Source: Oharaeibacter diazotrophicus (lineage in GTDB: Bacteria; Pseudomonadota; Alphaproteobacteria; Rhizobiales; Pleomorphomonadaceae). Taken from it: DNA of 64,000 nt. A program made the position numbers and the translations under genes. Location: NCBI RefSeq assembly GCF_004362745.1, contig NZ_SNXY01000008.1, forward strand, positions 496,001 to 560,000, in the 5' to 3' direction. The notes under the pieces were generated by a model, which made no database searches, had not been told where the DNA came from, and was given only the letters and a program-made list of their open reading frames with translations. Positions 31,293 through 41,090 of the stretch are shown piece after piece. The stretch's first letter is position 1; each line of letters starts with the position of its first letter.

Positions 31293-31716
31293 TCCCTATT
31301 CCTGGCTGAAGGTCGGTCACATCGTGTCGGTGGTGGCGTGGATGGCCGCGCTGTTCTACCTGCCGCGGCTCTACGTCTATCACGCCGGCGCCACGCCGGG
31401 ATCCGAGCTCTCCGAGACGCTGAAGGTGATGGAGCGCCGGCTCTACAAGGCGATCATGACGCCGGCGATGATCTCGACCTGGGTATTTGGCCTCGCCCTG
31501 GTCTGGACCCTCGGGGCGTGGACCGAGGGCTGGTTCCACGCCAAGGCGCTGCTCGTGCTGATCCTCAGCGGCTTCCACGGAGCCTGCGGGCGCTGGCAGA
31601 AGGACTTCGCCGCCGACGCCAACACGAGACCGCACCGCTTCTACCGGATCGCCAACGAGGTGCCGACGCTGCTCCTGGTCGCGATCGTGATCCTGGTCGT
31701 GCTGAAGCCGTTCTGA
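31285..31716 (+). CDS. hemJ: Protoporphyrinogen IX oxidase HemJ
   Basis: This 143-residue membrane protein has four hydrophobic helices. The conserved His is in [14 protein letters not shown], and YLPRLYVYH and [10 protein letters not shown] follow. HemJ oxidises protoporphyrinogen IX to protoporphyrin IX and replaces HemG/HemY in most alphaproteobacteria. It overlaps hemE, so two haem genes are coupled. Rho follows after a 299-base leader. Confidence 0.94.
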   Translation: MGDPYSWLKVGHIVSVVAWMAALFYLPRLYVYHAGATPGSELSETLKVMERRLYKAIMTPAMISTWVFGLALVWTLGAWTEGWFHAKALLVLILSGFHGACGRWQKDFAADANTRPHRFYRIANEVPTLLLVAIVILVVLKPF

Positions 31717-32015
31717 ACGGCCGCGGCCATACGAAATCACCGACTCTTGCCGGCGGGCGACGAAGCCTCTATATGGTCGCTCGTCCAGTAACGCCGCGGG
31801 CACGGCGTCCGGCGCTCTCCCCGGGTGCATCGAGACGCCAAGGCGACCGGTCGACCTCCCCGGTCGACGGTCGGAGCGGTCGGGGGCTTTTCCACTCCCC
31901 CCCGTCCCTGCCGCCTCCTCGAGAGACCCGCGCGCTTCCGAACTCGCCTTCCCGCCTTCGACGTCGGCCCCGCCCGTCGAGCTTCCGCCGACCTATACCG
32001 AGAGTGTCCCCGTCC
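31717..32015 (+). promoter_or_regulatory. rho promoter and leader
   Basis: A promoter fits at TTGCCG (31747-31752), 17 bases, TATATG (31770-31775). The leader that follows has a pyrimidine tract at 31891-31920 with 20 C and only 3 G, the type of C-rich, G-poor RNA that Rho binds (rut). E. coli rho is controlled by attenuation in its own leader, so similar feedback is plausible. No ORF in the gap looks real. Confidence 0.5.
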
Positions 32016-33281
32016 ATGTCGGAGATGAAACTCCAGGACCTCAAGAAGAAGACCCCGACCGAGCTGCTCGCCTTCGCGGAGGAGCTGGAGGTTGAGAACG
32101 CCTCGACGATGCGCAAGCAGGAACTGCTGTTCGCCATCCTCAAGCAGCTGGCCGCCAGCGAAGTCGACATCATCGGCGAGGGCGTCGTCGAGGTGCTCCA
32201 GGACGGCTTCGGCTTCCTGCGTTCGCCGGACGCCAACTACCTGCCCGGCCCGGACGACATCTACATCTCGCCGTCGCAGATCCGCCGCTTCTCGCTGCGC
32301 ACCGGCGATACCGTCGAGGGCGAGATCCGCAGTCCCAAGGAAGGCGAGCGCTATTTCGCGCTCCTCAAGGTCAACACCGTCAATTTCGAGGATCCGGAGA
32401 AGGCGCGCCACAAGGTGCACTTCGACAACCTCACCCCGCTCTATCCGGACGAGCGCTTCCGCATGGAGGTCGAGGGGCAGCCGGGCAAGGACTTCTCGGC
32501 CCGCATCATCGACATCGTCTCGCCGCTCGGCAAGGGCCAGCGCGCGCTGATCGTGGCGCCGCCGCGCACCGGCAAGACGGTGCTGCTGCAGAACATCGCG
32601 CACTCGATCACGACGAACCATCCCGAGTGCTACCTGATCGTCCTCCTGATCGACGAGCGCCCGGAAGAGGTGACCGACATGCAGCGCTCCGTGCGCGGCG
32701 AGGTGGTTTCCTCCACCTTCGACGAGCCGGCGGTGCGCCACGTCCAGGTCGCCGAGATGGTGATCGAAAAGGCCAAGCGCCTCGTCGAGCACGGCCGCGA
32801 CGTCGTCATCCTGCTCGATTCGATCACCCGCCTCGGCCGCGCCTACAACACGGTCGTTCCCTCCTCGGGCAAGGTGCTCACCGGCGGCGTCGACGCCAAC
32901 GCGCTGCAGCGGCCGAAGCGCTTCTTCGGTGCGGCGCGCAACATCGAGCAGGGCGGCTCGCTGACCATCATCGCCACCGCGCTGATCGACACCGGCAGCC
33001 GCATGGACGAGGTGATCTTCGAGGAGTTCAAGGGTACCGGCAATTCCGAGGTCATCCTCGACCGCAAGATCTCCGACAAGCGCGTGTTCCCGGCGATCGA
33101 CATCCAGCGCTCCGGCACCCGCAAGGAGGACCTCCTGGTCCCGCCGGACAAGCTCAAGAAGACCTTCGTGCTGCGCCGCATCCTCAACCCGATGGGCACC
33201 ACGGACGCGATCGAGTTCCTGCTCGACAAGCTGCGCCAGACCCGCACGAACAGCGATTTCTTCGATTCCATGAACACCTGA
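32016..33281 (+). CDS. rho: Transcription termination factor Rho
   Basis: This 421-residue hexameric RNA helicase has an N-terminal helix bundle and a cold-shock RNA-binding domain ([14 protein letters not shown]). The ATPase domain has Walker [12 protein letters not shown], Walker [13 protein letters not shown]-loop [12 protein letters not shown] and R-loop GGSLTI. Length matches the compact Rho without large insertions. The ATG at 32016 gives [10 protein letters not shown], the usual alphaproteobacterial N-terminus; an ATG at 32025 is close by. Its own 3' end carries a hairpin framed by parS sites. Confidence 0.97.
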   Translation: MSEMKLQDLKKKTPTELLAFAEELEVENASTMRKQELLFAILKQLAASEVDIIGEGVVEVLQDGFGFLRSPDANYLPGPDDIYISPSQIRRFSLRTGDTVEGEIRSPKEGERYFALLKVNTVNFEDPEKARHKVHFDNLTPLYPDERFRMEVEGQPGKDFSARIIDIVSPLGKGQRALIVAPPRTGKTVLLQNIAHSITTNHPECYLIVLLIDERPEEVTDMQRSVRGEVVSSTFDEPAVRHVQVAEMVIEKAKRLVEHGRDVVILLDSITRLGRAYNTVVPSSGKVLTGGVDANALQRPKRFFGAARNIEQGGSLTIIATALIDTGSRMDEVIFEEFKGTGNSEVILDRKISDKRVFPAIDIQRSGTRKEDLLVPPDKLKKTFVLRRILNPMGTTDAIEFLLDKLRQTRTNSDFFDSMNT

Positions 33282-33294
33282 GCCGGCCCGGGCC

Positions 33295-33310
33295 GGATTC
33301 ACGTGAAACA
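33295..33310. promoter_or_regulatory. parS site 1
   Basis: This 16-mer contains TTCACGTGAAACA and matches the parS consensus TGTTTCACGTGAAACA at 14 of 16 positions. It lies 13 bases after the rho stop. ParB, encoded 5 kb downstream, should bind here. Confidence 0.85.
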
Positions 33311-33311
33311 G

Positions 33312-33347
33312 TCGAACGGCCGCCGGATCCACTCCGGCGGCCGTTTC
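33312..33347 (+). terminator. rho terminator, nested between two parS sites
   Basis: A 13-bp perfect stem (33315-33327 with 33333-33345), a 5-base loop and TTT form an intrinsic terminator. The flanking 16 bases on each side (33296-33311 and 33347-33362) are also perfectly complementary, so the whole 67-base element can fold into one long hairpin or cruciform. Confidence 0.8.
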
Positions 33348-33363
33348 TGTTTCACGTGAATCA
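33348..33363. promoter_or_regulatory. parS site 2
   Basis: TGTTTCACGTGAATCA matches the parS consensus at 15 of 16 positions and mirrors site 1 across the rho terminator. Confidence 0.88.
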
Positions 33364-33500
33364 TTTCCCTATCGACGATCGATTCGTCCACGATCCTGAT
33401 GTGCGATCCGAAGCCGGCGGAATGGTCCGCCGGGACTTGACCGCGCGCGGCTTCCGTCCGACGACGTCGCCGTCCCGCGCCCCTCATCGGAGCTTCCGAC

Positions 33501-34820
33501 ATGGACACGATCTTCGCCCTGTCGAGCGGGGCTCTGCCGGCCGGTGTAGCGGTCGTCCGCGTCAGCGGGCCCGTGACCGCCTCGGTCGTCGCGGCGCTGG
33601 CGGGCAGTACTCCGGAACCGCGTCGGGCCGTCCTGCGCACTCTACGCCATCCCGACGGCGAGCCGATCGACCGAGGTCTGGTCACCTGGTTTCCCGGGCC
33701 CGCGAGCTTCACCGGCGAGGACTGTGCGGAATTCGCGGTCCATGGCGGCCGGGCGGTGGTCGCGGCACTGCTCGCCGCGATCGCGGCGCTGCCGGGCACC
33801 CGTCCCGCCGAGGCCGGCGAGTTCACCCGCCGCGCCTTCGAGAACGGCCGCATCGACCTCACCGCCGTCGAAGGCCTCGCGGACCTGATCGCGGCGGAGA
33901 CCGAGACCCAGCGCCGTCAGGCGCTCCGCCTCGCGGACGGTGCCCTGGCCCGTCGTGCGGAAGGATGGCGATCGGCCCTGATCGACGCGCGGGCGATGCT
34001 CGAAGCGGAACTCGACTTCGCCGAGGAGGACGACGTGCCTGATGCGGCCGGCGCATCGGTGGTGACGGAGTCGATTCGGATCCGCGACGACATCGCCGCC
34101 GTGCTGGCGACGGCCGCTCTGGGCGAACGGGTCCGCGACGGTTTCGAGGTGGCGCTGATGGGCCCGCCCAACGCCGGCAAGTCGAGCCTCCTCAACGCGC
34201 TCGCCGGCCGTCCCGCCGCGATCGTCACGGACATTCCCGGCACGACGCGCGACCCGATCGAGATCCGGCTCGATCTCGATGGCGTCGCCGTGACGCTGGT
34301 GGACACCGCCGGCCTGCGCGAGGGCGCCGAGGCGGTCGAGGCGGAAGGCATCCGTCGCGCGCGCGACCGGGGCAGGGCGGCGGATCTGGTGATCTGGCTC
34401 GACGAGGACGGGATGGCCGCGCCGGACGATCTCGGTGATGGCATCGAAGTGGTCCCGGTCCGGAGCAAGGGCGATCGATTCGGATCCGATCCGCGGCCAC
34501 CCGTCCAACGCGGAGACTTTCCGACCGTGGTCTCGGTGGTGACGGGGGAGGGGATCGAAGCGCTGGTGGCGGCGATCGCCGCGCGGGCGGGCGACCGAGC
34601 GGGCGGCGAGCCGGCGCTGGTGGCGCACGCCCGTCAGCGCCACCACCTCGCGGAAGCCGTCGCTGCCCTCGCGCCGCTCGGCGACGCACACGCACTCGCG
34701 CCGGAGGTGGTTGCGGACATGTTGCGCCGGGCGGGCGATCACCTCGGTCGGCTGACCGGACGGATCGACGTCGAGGACGTGCTCGGTCGGATCTTCTCGA
34801 CTTTCTGCATCGGCAAGTGA
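33501..34820 (+). CDS. mnmE: tRNA modification GTPase MnmE
   Basis: This 439-residue protein works with MnmG on wobble U34 of tRNAs. It has a folate-binding N-terminal domain, a helical domain and an inserted G domain with G1 GPPNAGKSS, G2 TTRD and G3 DTAGLRE. The C-terminal FCIGK supplies the invariant catalytic Cys. Its order before mnmG, rsmG, parA and parB is conserved near alphaproteobacterial origins. Confidence 0.96.
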   Translation: MDTIFALSSGALPAGVAVVRVSGPVTASVVAALAGSTPEPRRAVLRTLRHPDGEPIDRGLVTWFPGPASFTGEDCAEFAVHGGRAVVAALLAAIAALPGTRPAEAGEFTRRAFENGRIDLTAVEGLADLIAAETETQRRQALRLADGALARRAEGWRSALIDARAMLEAELDFAEEDDVPDAAGASVVTESIRIRDDIAAVLATAALGERVRDGFEVALMGPPNAGKSSLLNALAGRPAAIVTDIPGTTRDPIEIRLDLDGVAVTLVDTAGLREGAEAVEAEGIRRARDRGRAADLVIWLDEDGMAAPDDLGDGIEVVPVRSKGDRFGSDPRPPVQRGDFPTVVSVVTGEGIEALVAAIAARAGDRAGGEPALVAHARQRHHLAEAVAALAPLGDAHALAPEVVADMLRRAGDHLGRLTGRIDVEDVLGRIFSTFCIGK

Positions 34821-34908
34821 CGCTCGGCGGATCGGGAAGCCCGCCGGTCCCGAACGCGGTTGCGGGTCTCCCGGTCACATCGAAACCGAAACGATCCGCC
34901 GTACACCG

Positions 34909-34924
34909 CGTTTCACGTGAAACA
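34909..34924. promoter_or_regulatory. parS site 3
   Basis: CGTTTCACGTGAAACA contains a perfect 14-base palindrome and matches the parS consensus at 15 of 16 positions. It lies between mnmE and mnmG, 1.6 kb from the paired sites. Confidence 0.9.
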
Positions 34925-34925
34925 C

Positions 34926-34943
34926 TCCACAGGCTGTGGATCG
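34926..34943. repeat. Inverted pair of DnaA-like cores beside parS site 3
   Basis: TCCACAG and CTGTGGA (34926-34932 and 34934-34940) form a perfect dyad around one base. Each arm contains the TCCACA core of a DnaA box; on the reverse strand 34935-34943 matches seven of nine box positions. It begins one base after parS site 3. Function is unknown. Confidence 0.45.
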
Positions 34944-35027
34944 AATCGGAAGCGGTTCGGCCCGGCGTCTTTGACGGATTCGGCCGATTGCCGTAGACAC
35001 GGAGCGGTCTTCAGCGGATTTCGGGAC

Positions 35028-36902
35028 ATGCGGGACGGATACGACGTCATCGTCATCGGCGGCGGTCACGCGGGCGTCGAGGCGGCGCACGCGGCTTGGC
35101 GCGTGGGCGCACGCACGGCGCTGGTGACCCACCGCTTCGACACCATCGGCGTGATGTCGTGCAATCCGGCGATCGGCGGCCTCGGCAAGGGTCACCTGGT
35201 CCGCGAAGTCGACGCGCTCGACGGCCTGATGGGGCGGGTTGCCGACGCCGCCGGCATCCAGTTCCGTCTCCTCAATCGGCGCAAGGGTCCGGCGGTGCAG
35301 GGGCCGCGCGCGCAGGCCGACCGTTCGCTCTACCGCGCCGCCATGCAGTCCGAGATCCGTGCCGCGGTCGGCCTGCAGGTGATCGAGGGCGAGGCCGACG
35401 ATCTCGAGATCGCCGACGGTCGAGTCGCCGCCGTGACGATGGTCGACGGACGGCGCTTGACCGCCGGCGCCGTGGTGCTGACGACCGGCACCTTCCTGAC
35501 CGGCCTGATCCACATCGGCGAGCGTCGGATCCCGGCCGGTCGGGTCGGCGAAGCGCCGGCGCTCGGGCTGTCGCGGACGCTGGCGCGGATCGGCGTGGCG
35601 CTCGGGCGGTTGAAGACCGGGACGCCGCCGCGGCTCGACGGCCGCACCATCGCCTGGGAGGGGCTCGAGGCCCAGCCCGGCGACGACGATCCGGTACCGT
35701 TCTCGACGATGACCACGGCTATCACGACGCCGCAGGTGGCCTGCCACATCACCCGGACCACCGAGGCGACCCACCGGGTCATCCGCGACAACATCCACCG
35801 CTCGCCGATGTACTCCGGCCAGATCGAAAGCCGGGGGCCGCGCTATTGCCCGTCGATCGAGGACAAGATCGTCCGTTTCGGCGACCGCGACGGTCACCAG
35901 ATCTTCCTCGAGCCGGAGGGACTCGACACGGCCGTGGTCTATCCCAACGGCATCTCGACCTCGCTGCCGGAGGACGTGCAGGCCGCGCTGATCGCGTCGA
36001 TCCCGGGGCTCGAGCAGGCCCGGATCCTTCAGCCGGGCTACGCCATCGAATACGACCACGTCGATCCGCGCGAGCTGGCGCCGACCCTGGAAGTGAAGCG
36101 GCTGGCCGGCCTGTTCCTCGCGGGTCAGATCAACGGCACCACCGGTTACGAGGAGGCCGCGGCGCAGGGTGTGCTCGCCGGCCTGAATGCGGCCCGCCGC
36201 GCCGGCGGATTGGACACGGTCGTGTTCGACCGGGCGAGCAGCTATCTCGGCGTCATGGTCGACGATCTCGTCACCAAGGGCATCGCCGAGCCCTACCGCA
36301 TGTTCACCTCGCGGGCGGAGTACCGGCTGACCCTACGTGCCGACAACGCCGACCAGCGTCTGACCGCGCGTGGCGTCGCGCTCGGCGTGGTCGGCCAGGG
36401 CCGGGCCGCGTCCTTCGCTGCGAAGGCCGAGGCGTTGGAGGCGGGAAGGGCGCTGCTGCGGGCGAACAGCCTGACCCCGACCGAGGCGGCCCGGCACGGA
36501 CTCGTCCTCAACCGCGACGGCCAGCGCCGTAGCGCCTACGACCTGCTCGCCCACGCCGACGTCGACATCGCCCGTCTCGCTGGGATCTGGCCCGAGCTCG
36601 GCGGCATGGCGCCGACGGTCGCGGCGGCGCTCGAGACCGAGGCGCATTACGCGGTCTACCTGCCGCGCCAGGAGGCCGACATCGCCGCCTTCCGCAAGGA
36701 CGAGGGCTTGGCGATTCCGGCCGCGTTCGACTATGCCGCCGTCGCCGGACTCTCCAACGAGGTGCGCCAGAAGCTGGAACGGATCCGTCCGGCGACCCTC
36801 GGTCAGGCCGGTCGGATCGAGGGCGTCACACCGGCGGCGTTGACGCTGCTGCTGGCGCATCTGAAGCGCGGCCACGGCCGCCCGACCGCGGGGGCGGCGT
36901 GA
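35028..36902 (+). CDS. mnmG: tRNA uridine 5-carboxymethylaminomethyl modification enzyme MnmG
   Basis: This 624-residue FAD protein is the partner of MnmE in making cmnm5U34. The FAD site [10 protein letters not shown] is at residues 10-19, the conserved Cys is in [20 protein letters not shown], and the second Cys is in RYCPSIEDK. The C-terminal helical tRNA-binding region ends with [20 protein letters not shown]. The ATG at 35028 puts the FAD motif at the usual position. Its stop overlaps the GTG of rsmG. Confidence 0.97.
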   Translation: MRDGYDVIVIGGGHAGVEAAHAAWRVGARTALVTHRFDTIGVMSCNPAIGGLGKGHLVREVDALDGLMGRVADAAGIQFRLLNRRKGPAVQGPRAQADRSLYRAAMQSEIRAAVGLQVIEGEADDLEIADGRVAAVTMVDGRRLTAGAVVLTTGTFLTGLIHIGERRIPAGRVGEAPALGLSRTLARIGVALGRLKTGTPPRLDGRTIAWEGLEAQPGDDDPVPFSTMTTAITTPQVACHITRTTEATHRVIRDNIHRSPMYSGQIESRGPRYCPSIEDKIVRFGDRDGHQIFLEPEGLDTAVVYPNGISTSLPEDVQAALIASIPGLEQARILQPGYAIEYDHVDPRELAPTLEVKRLAGLFLAGQINGTTGYEEAAAQGVLAGLNAARRAGGLDTVVFDRASSYLGVMVDDLVTKGIAEPYRMFTSRAEYRLTLRADNADQRLTARGVALGVVGQGRAASFAAKAEALEAGRALLRANSLTPTEAARHGLVLNRDGQRRSAYDLLAHADVDIARLAGIWPELGGMAPTVAAALETEAHYAVYLPRQEADIAAFRKDEGLAIPAAFDYAAVAGLSNEVRQKLERIRPATLGQAGRIEGVTPAALTLLLAHLKRGHGRPTAGAA

Positions 36903-37555
36903 TCATGGCAAAGCCGTTGACCGAAGGCCCCGAGGCGGTCGAGGCGGTGTGGCCGCTGACGGCGGCCGCGCGCGAGCGGCTGACGCGCTACGTCGCGCTA
37001 CTGGCGAGCTGGCAGGCGGCCAAGAATCTCGTCGCGCCGTCGACGCTGCCGGTCGTGTGGTCGCGCCACGTCGCCGACAGCGCGCAGGCCCTCGCCGCTG
37101 TTCCGGACGCGAAACGCTGGCTCGACATCGGATCGGGCGCGGGCTTTCCCGGACTCGTCACCGCGAGCCTGCTCGCCGAGACGCCCGGCGCCAAGGTGAC
37201 CCTGGTCGAGGCCAACGGTCGCAAGGTCGCTTTCCTGCGGACGGTGATTCGCGAGCTCGGGTTGCCGGCGACGGTGCTGGCGGAGCGGATCGAACGGCTC
37301 GCCGGGTCCGCGGGCGCCGGTATCGGCCCGGTCGACGCGGTGTCGGCGCGGGCGCTCGCCCCGCTCGGCGCTCTCTATGGCTATGCGGCGCCCTGGCTCA
37401 CCACGGGTAGTGTGGGTGTTTTCCACAAAGGCCAAGATTTTGGGTCGGAGGTTAACGAGACCTCTCAATCCTGGACCGCCGATCTGGTAGAACGGCAGAG
37501 CAGGATCGATCCGGGTGGACGCATCGTCGTGGTTCGCGACCTCAAGCCCCGATGA
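36899..37555 (+). CDS. rsmG: 16S rRNA (guanine-527 N7) methyltransferase RsmG
   Basis: This 218-residue SAM-dependent methyltransferase has cofactor site [12 protein letters not shown] and then [18 protein letters not shown] near residue 45 and SARALAPL later are typical of RsmG (GidB). Either the GTG at 36899, overlapping the mnmG stop, or the ATG at 36905 is the start. It ends 43 bases before parA. Confidence 0.94.
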   Translation: MIMAKPLTEGPEAVEAVWPLTAAARERLTRYVALLASWQAAKNLVAPSTLPVVWSRHVADSAQALAAVPDAKRWLDIGSGAGFPGLVTASLLAETPGAKVTLVEANGRKVAFLRTVIRELGLPATVLAERIERLAGSAGAGIGPVDAVSARALAPLGALYGYAAPWLTTGSVGVFHKGQDFGSEVNETSQSWTADLVERQSRIDPGGRIVVVRDLKPR

Positions 37556-37598
37556 GCCCTCCGCTCCCAATTCTCCCCGCCCGAGGGGTACACGCGCG

Positions 37599-38435
37599 AT
37601 GACAAGCCTTCCCGAACGCCCCCGCGTCCTCGCCCTCGCCAACCAGAAGGGCGGGGTCGGCAAGACGACGACCGCGATCAACCTCGGCACCGCGCTCGCG
37701 GCCATCGGCGAGGAGGTGCTGATCGTCGACCTCGACCCGCAGGGCAACGCCTCCACCGGCCTCGGCATCGACCGCCGGTCGCGCTCGATCTCGACCTACG
37801 ACGTACTCGTCGGCGAGGCCCGGATCGACGACGCCCTGGTCGAAACCGCCGTGCCGCGGCTCACCGTGGCGCCGTCGACGCTCGACAACCTCGGTGTCGA
37901 ACTCGAGATCGCCGCCGAGAGCGACCGGGCGTTTCGGCTCCGAAACGCCATCGCCGAGCAGGCCCGCATGGCCGCGCGCGACGAGACCGGCAGGCGCAAA
38001 CGTTTCACCTACGTGCTGATCGACTGCCCGCCGTCGCTCAACCTCCTGACGGTCAACGCCATGACGGCGGCGCACTCGATCCTGGTACCGCTGCAGTGCG
38101 AGTTCTTCGCGCTCGAGGGTCTGTCGCAGCTGTTGCAGACGGTCGAGCAGGTCCGCAAGACGCTGAACCCGGCGCTGACCATCCACGGCATCGTGCTCAC
38201 CATGTACGACAGCCGCAACAACCTGTCGGGACAGGTGGTGCAGGACGTCCGCGCCCACATGGGCGAGAAGGTCTACGACACCATCATCCCGCGCAACGTG
38301 CGTGTCTCCGAGGCGCCGTCCTACGGCAAGCCGGCGCTGCTCTACGATCTCAAGTGCACGGGCAGTCAGGCCTACCTGAAGCTTGCCTCCGAGATCATCC
38401 AGCGCGAACGGCGTCTGCGCGACGAGGCGGCCTGA
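37599..38435 (+). CDS. parA: Chromosome partitioning ATPase ParA
   Basis: This 278-residue Walker-type ATPase has the deviant Walker A KGGVGKTTTA at about 17-26, VDLDPQGNAST and Walker B LIDCPPSLNLL. It moves ParB-bound origins to the new pole. The chromosomal, not plasmid, type is indicated by the lack of an N-terminal HTH and by the mnmE-mnmG-rsmG context. GAGGGG lies about 10 bases before the ATG at 37599. Confidence 0.96.
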   Translation: MTSLPERPRVLALANQKGGVGKTTTAINLGTALAAIGEEVLIVDLDPQGNASTGLGIDRRSRSISTYDVLVGEARIDDALVETAVPRLTVAPSTLDNLGVELEIAAESDRAFRLRNAIAEQARMAARDETGRRKRFTYVLIDCPPSLNLLTVNAMTAAHSILVPLQCEFFALEGLSQLLQTVEQVRKTLNPALTIHGIVLTMYDSRNNLSGQVVQDVRAHMGEKVYDTIIPRNVRVSEAPSYGKPALLYDLKCTGSQAYLKLASEIIQRERRLRDEAA

Positions 38436-38455
38436 GGTCGGGAAGGAAGCGACGA

Positions 38456-39343
38456 ATGAGCAGCGTGACGGACGAGAGCGGGCGGCGGCGGCTCGGCCGC
38501 GGACTGGCGGCCCTGATCGGCGACGCGGCCAACGAATTCGAGGTGGTCGAGCGCGTGCGTGGCGTGCGCAAGGTCGCGATCGACATGATCGCGGCCAACC
38601 CGCGCAACCCGCGCCGGATCTTCCGCGAGGAGGAGCTCGACGAGCTGGCGTCGTCGATCCGACAGCGTGGCGTGCTGCAGCCGATCGTGGTGCGGCCCGC
38701 GCCGAGCGGCGGTCCGGGCTACGAGCTGGTCGCCGGCGAGCGGCGCTGGCGCGCGGCGCAGAAGGCCGGCACGCACGAGATCCCGGTGGTGATCCAGGAG
38801 CTCTCCGACAAGGAGGCGCTCGAGATCGCGATCATCGAGAACGTCCAGCGCCAGGACCTCAACCCGCTCGAAGAGGCCTACGGCTACGAGCAGCTGATCA
38901 GCGAGTTCGAGTATACCCAGCAGGATCTCGCCCAGGTCATCGGCAAGAGCCGCAGCCACGTCGCCAACACGCTGCGCCTGCTCAAGCTGCCGGAACCGGT
39001 GAAGCAGTATCTCAACGACGGTGCGCTGACCGCCGGCCATGCCCGCGCGCTCGTGGTCGCGCCGGATCCCTCGACACTCGCCCGCAAGATCGTCGAGGAG
39101 GGGCTGACGGTGCGCTCGGCCGAGGCGCTCGCCCAAGCGGTGGTCGCCGAGCCCAAGGGGCGCGCCAAGACGCCGAAGCCGGAGAAGGACGCCGACACCA
39201 AGGCGCTCGAGAAGCAGCTTTCCGACGCCCTCGGCCTCGCGGTGGAGATCTCCCACAAGCCGAGCGGTGCCGGCGAACTGAAGATCCGCTACGCCTCGCT
39301 CGACCAGCTCGACGAGATCGTTCGCCGCCTCGCCGGGCATTGA
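38456..39343 (+). CDS. parB: Chromosome partitioning protein ParB
   Basis: This 295-residue CTP-dependent DNA clamp loads at parS. It begins with an RRLGRGLAALIG segment. The CTP-binding domain contains GERRWRAAQKAG and ENVQRQDLNPLEEA, the HTH QQDLAQVIGKSRSHVANTL recognises parS, and a C-terminal dimer domain completes it. It is 20 bases after parA, and its three likely targets lie 4-5 kb upstream. A strong terminator follows. Confidence 0.96.
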   Translation: MSSVTDESGRRRLGRGLAALIGDAANEFEVVERVRGVRKVAIDMIAANPRNPRRIFREEELDELASSIRQRGVLQPIVVRPAPSGGPGYELVAGERRWRAAQKAGTHEIPVVIQELSDKEALEIAIIENVQRQDLNPLEEAYGYEQLISEFEYTQQDLAQVIGKSRSHVANTLRLLKLPEPVKQYLNDGALTAGHARALVVAPDPSTLARKIVEEGLTVRSAEALAQAVVAEPKGRAKTPKPEKDADTKALEKQLSDALGLAVEISHKPSGAGELKIRYASLDQLDEIVRRLAGH

Positions 39344-39415
39344 ACCGGGCTCCGGGACGCCCCGGAGCCTGGACGGATTCGGATCCGGATCGATTCCGCC
39401 CTGAAACGACCATGG

Positions 39416-39447
39416 ACGGCGCCGAAGTCGATTCGGCGCCGTTTTTC
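39416..39447 (+). terminator. Rho-independent terminator of parAB
   Basis: An 11-bp perfect stem (39416-39426 with 39432-39442) followed by TTTTT lies 73 bases after parB. A second GC-rich dyad is seen nearer the stop, around 39352-39370. Confidence 0.9.
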
Positions 39448-39491
39448 TTGTCGGGTCGATGGAGTCGGGGGCGAAACGCCGGCGGCCCTCG

Positions 39492-40535
39492 TCAGCGGCG
39501 CGTCCTGATCGCCTGCTCGGCGACGCGGCCGATGGTGACCAGCGCGTCGGCGACGATCTGGCGGGACAGCGCCGGATTGAGGCGGGCGTCGCGGACGGTG
39601 TCGGCGAGCAGCTGTCCGGCCTTCTCGAGCCGGATTGCCGACCACGCGCCGAGCGCCAGGGTCATCTTGTCCTTGCGCTTGTAGAAAACCGGGGGACGCA
39701 TGCCGTCGACGACGTCGGCGGGACGGCGTCCACCGTCGACGGCGCCGCGGGCCTCGTCGAGGCTCTGGAAGAAGCGCAGCGCGGAAAGGGCGAGGGTGCC
39801 AGGATCCATGCCGTCGGTCCAGGCGCGCCCGAGCGCCAGCGACAGGCCGGGAAGGTCGCCGACGGCGGCGGCATCGACCACGTCATCGAAGGCGACCGAG
39901 GCGCTGTCGCCGATCGTGGCGGCGACGTCGTCGACGCCGATGCGGCCCTTGCCGTGGGCGTAGAGGCAGAGCTTGCGCACCTCGGCGCGCGAGATCAGAC
40001 GGTCGCCGCCGAGCTGGGCGACCAGCATGGCGCGGGCGTCGGGCGCGACCGAGAGCCCGGACGCCGCCGCCTCCTCGTCGACGAGCCGGCCGATCGCGGC
40101 GGCATCGTCGGCGTAGCAGGGGATGGCATAGGCGCCGCGTTCGCGCTCGAACAGGGTGCGGATCGGATTGGTTTTCTTGAGGTCGCCGGCGTCGAGGACG
40201 AAGGTGGTCTCGGGCGGCGGCGACTTGATCAGCGGCGTCAGGATGCCGGCGAGCGAGGGCCGGCTGCCGGCGTCGCGGACCAGGATGGCACGGCGGCCGC
40301 CGAACATCGAGACCGCGTAGGCCTCGTCGGGCAGTCGATTCGGATCCGAAGCGACCTGCGCGGCCTCGAGGCGGATCAGCGAGAACGGATCGGCCGGGTC
40401 GGCGGCGGCGGCGGCGAGCTTCTCGGCGCGTTCGGCGACGAGCCCGGCGTCGGGCCCGTAGACCAGGTAGAACGAAACCTCGGCCGGCGGGCGGGCGACG
40501 ACGCGATCGGCGTCCTGGGCCTTGACCGCGACCAT
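39492..40535 (-). CDS. holA: DNA polymerase III delta subunit HolA
   Basis: This 347-residue subunit of the clamp loader opens the sliding clamp. Expected HolA features are YLVYGPDAGLVAERAEKL at the N-terminus (a Walker-like but degenerate nucleotide fold), DLKKTNPIRTLFER in the middle and the C-terminal collar region RFFQSLDEAR. It converges with parB and is the last gene of leuS-lptE-holA. Confidence 0.93.
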   Translation of the reverse strand: MVAVKAQDADRVVARPPAEVSFYLVYGPDAGLVAERAEKLAAAAADPADPFSLIRLEAAQVASDPNRLPDEAYAVSMFGGRRAILVRDAGSRPSLAGILTPLIKSPPPETTFVLDAGDLKKTNPIRTLFERERGAYAIPCYADDAAAIGRLVDEEAAASGLSVAPDARAMLVAQLGGDRLISRAEVRKLCLYAHGKGRIGVDDVAATIGDSASVAFDDVVDAAAVGDLPGLSLALGRAWTDGMDPGTLALSALRFFQSLDEARGAVDGGRRPADVVDGMRPPVFYKRKDKMTLALGAWSAIRLEKAGQLLADTVRDARLNPALSRQIVADALVTIGRVAEQAIRTRR

Positions 40536-40547
40536 GCCGGCCGATCC

Positions 40548-41090
40548 TCAGTTGGTACCGGCGAGCGCGCCGGCGAGACGGAGGCGGATCTCCTGCGCGA
40601 TGGTCTTGGCGGCGCGGTCCTCGGCGTCGCGCTGGGCGCGCAGGTTGGCGAAGCGCTGGGACGAGAAGTCGTAGGTGACGGTGTCGTAGGTGGTGCCGTG
40701 GGCGACGACGCGACCGGTGACGTTCTCGGTCAGGGTGTAGCTGACGGTGATCGCGACGAGGTTGGAGGTCGGCACCTCCTCGCGCTCCTGGATGTTCAGC
40801 TCGGTCTTCTGCTGGGTGACGATGAGCTTCAGCGTGTAGACCGGGTCGGCGAGGGCCGCACCGCCGCGCAGCGCGAAGATCAGCTCGTTCATCAGCGACT
40901 GGCCGAAGCGGTCGGTCTGCCGCTCGATCGCGATGCGGCCGAGCGCCTCGACGGTGCCGACCTCGGTCCCGCCGGGCGTGGAGCGCTCGGCGTAGAGCGG
41001 GCGGACCTGGCAGCCGCCGAGGAGCGCCGCCCCGGCGAGAGCGAGGGCGGCGAGGGCGGCGCGGCGGGTGCGACGGTCAGGCGACGACAT
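40548..41090 (-). CDS. lptE: LPS-assembly lipoprotein LptE
   Basis: This 180-residue outer-membrane lipoprotein plugs LptD and helps place LPS at the surface. The lipobox is LLGGCQ with Cys 27. The remainder has the alternating strand pattern of LptE, including RPLYA just after the Cys. Its ATG lies inside the end of leuS (14-base overlap) and holA follows 12 bases on, the usual leuS-lptE-holA operon. Confidence 0.9.
   Translation of the reverse strand: MSSPDRRTRRAALAALALAGAALLGGCQVRPLYAERSTPGGTEVGTVEALGRIAIERQTDRFGQSLMNELIFALRGGAALADPVYTLKLIVTQQKTELNIQEREEVPTSNLVAITVSYTLTENVTGRVVAHGTTYDTVTYDFSSQRFANLRAQRDAEDRAAKTIAQEIRLRLAGALAGTN

Noticed and set aside
37419-37427. TTTTCCACA, a DnaA-box-like 9-mer near the parAB genes
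   Set aside because: It lies inside rsmG and encodes part of a VFHKG segment that fits the protein; a lone site inside a gene is weak evidence.
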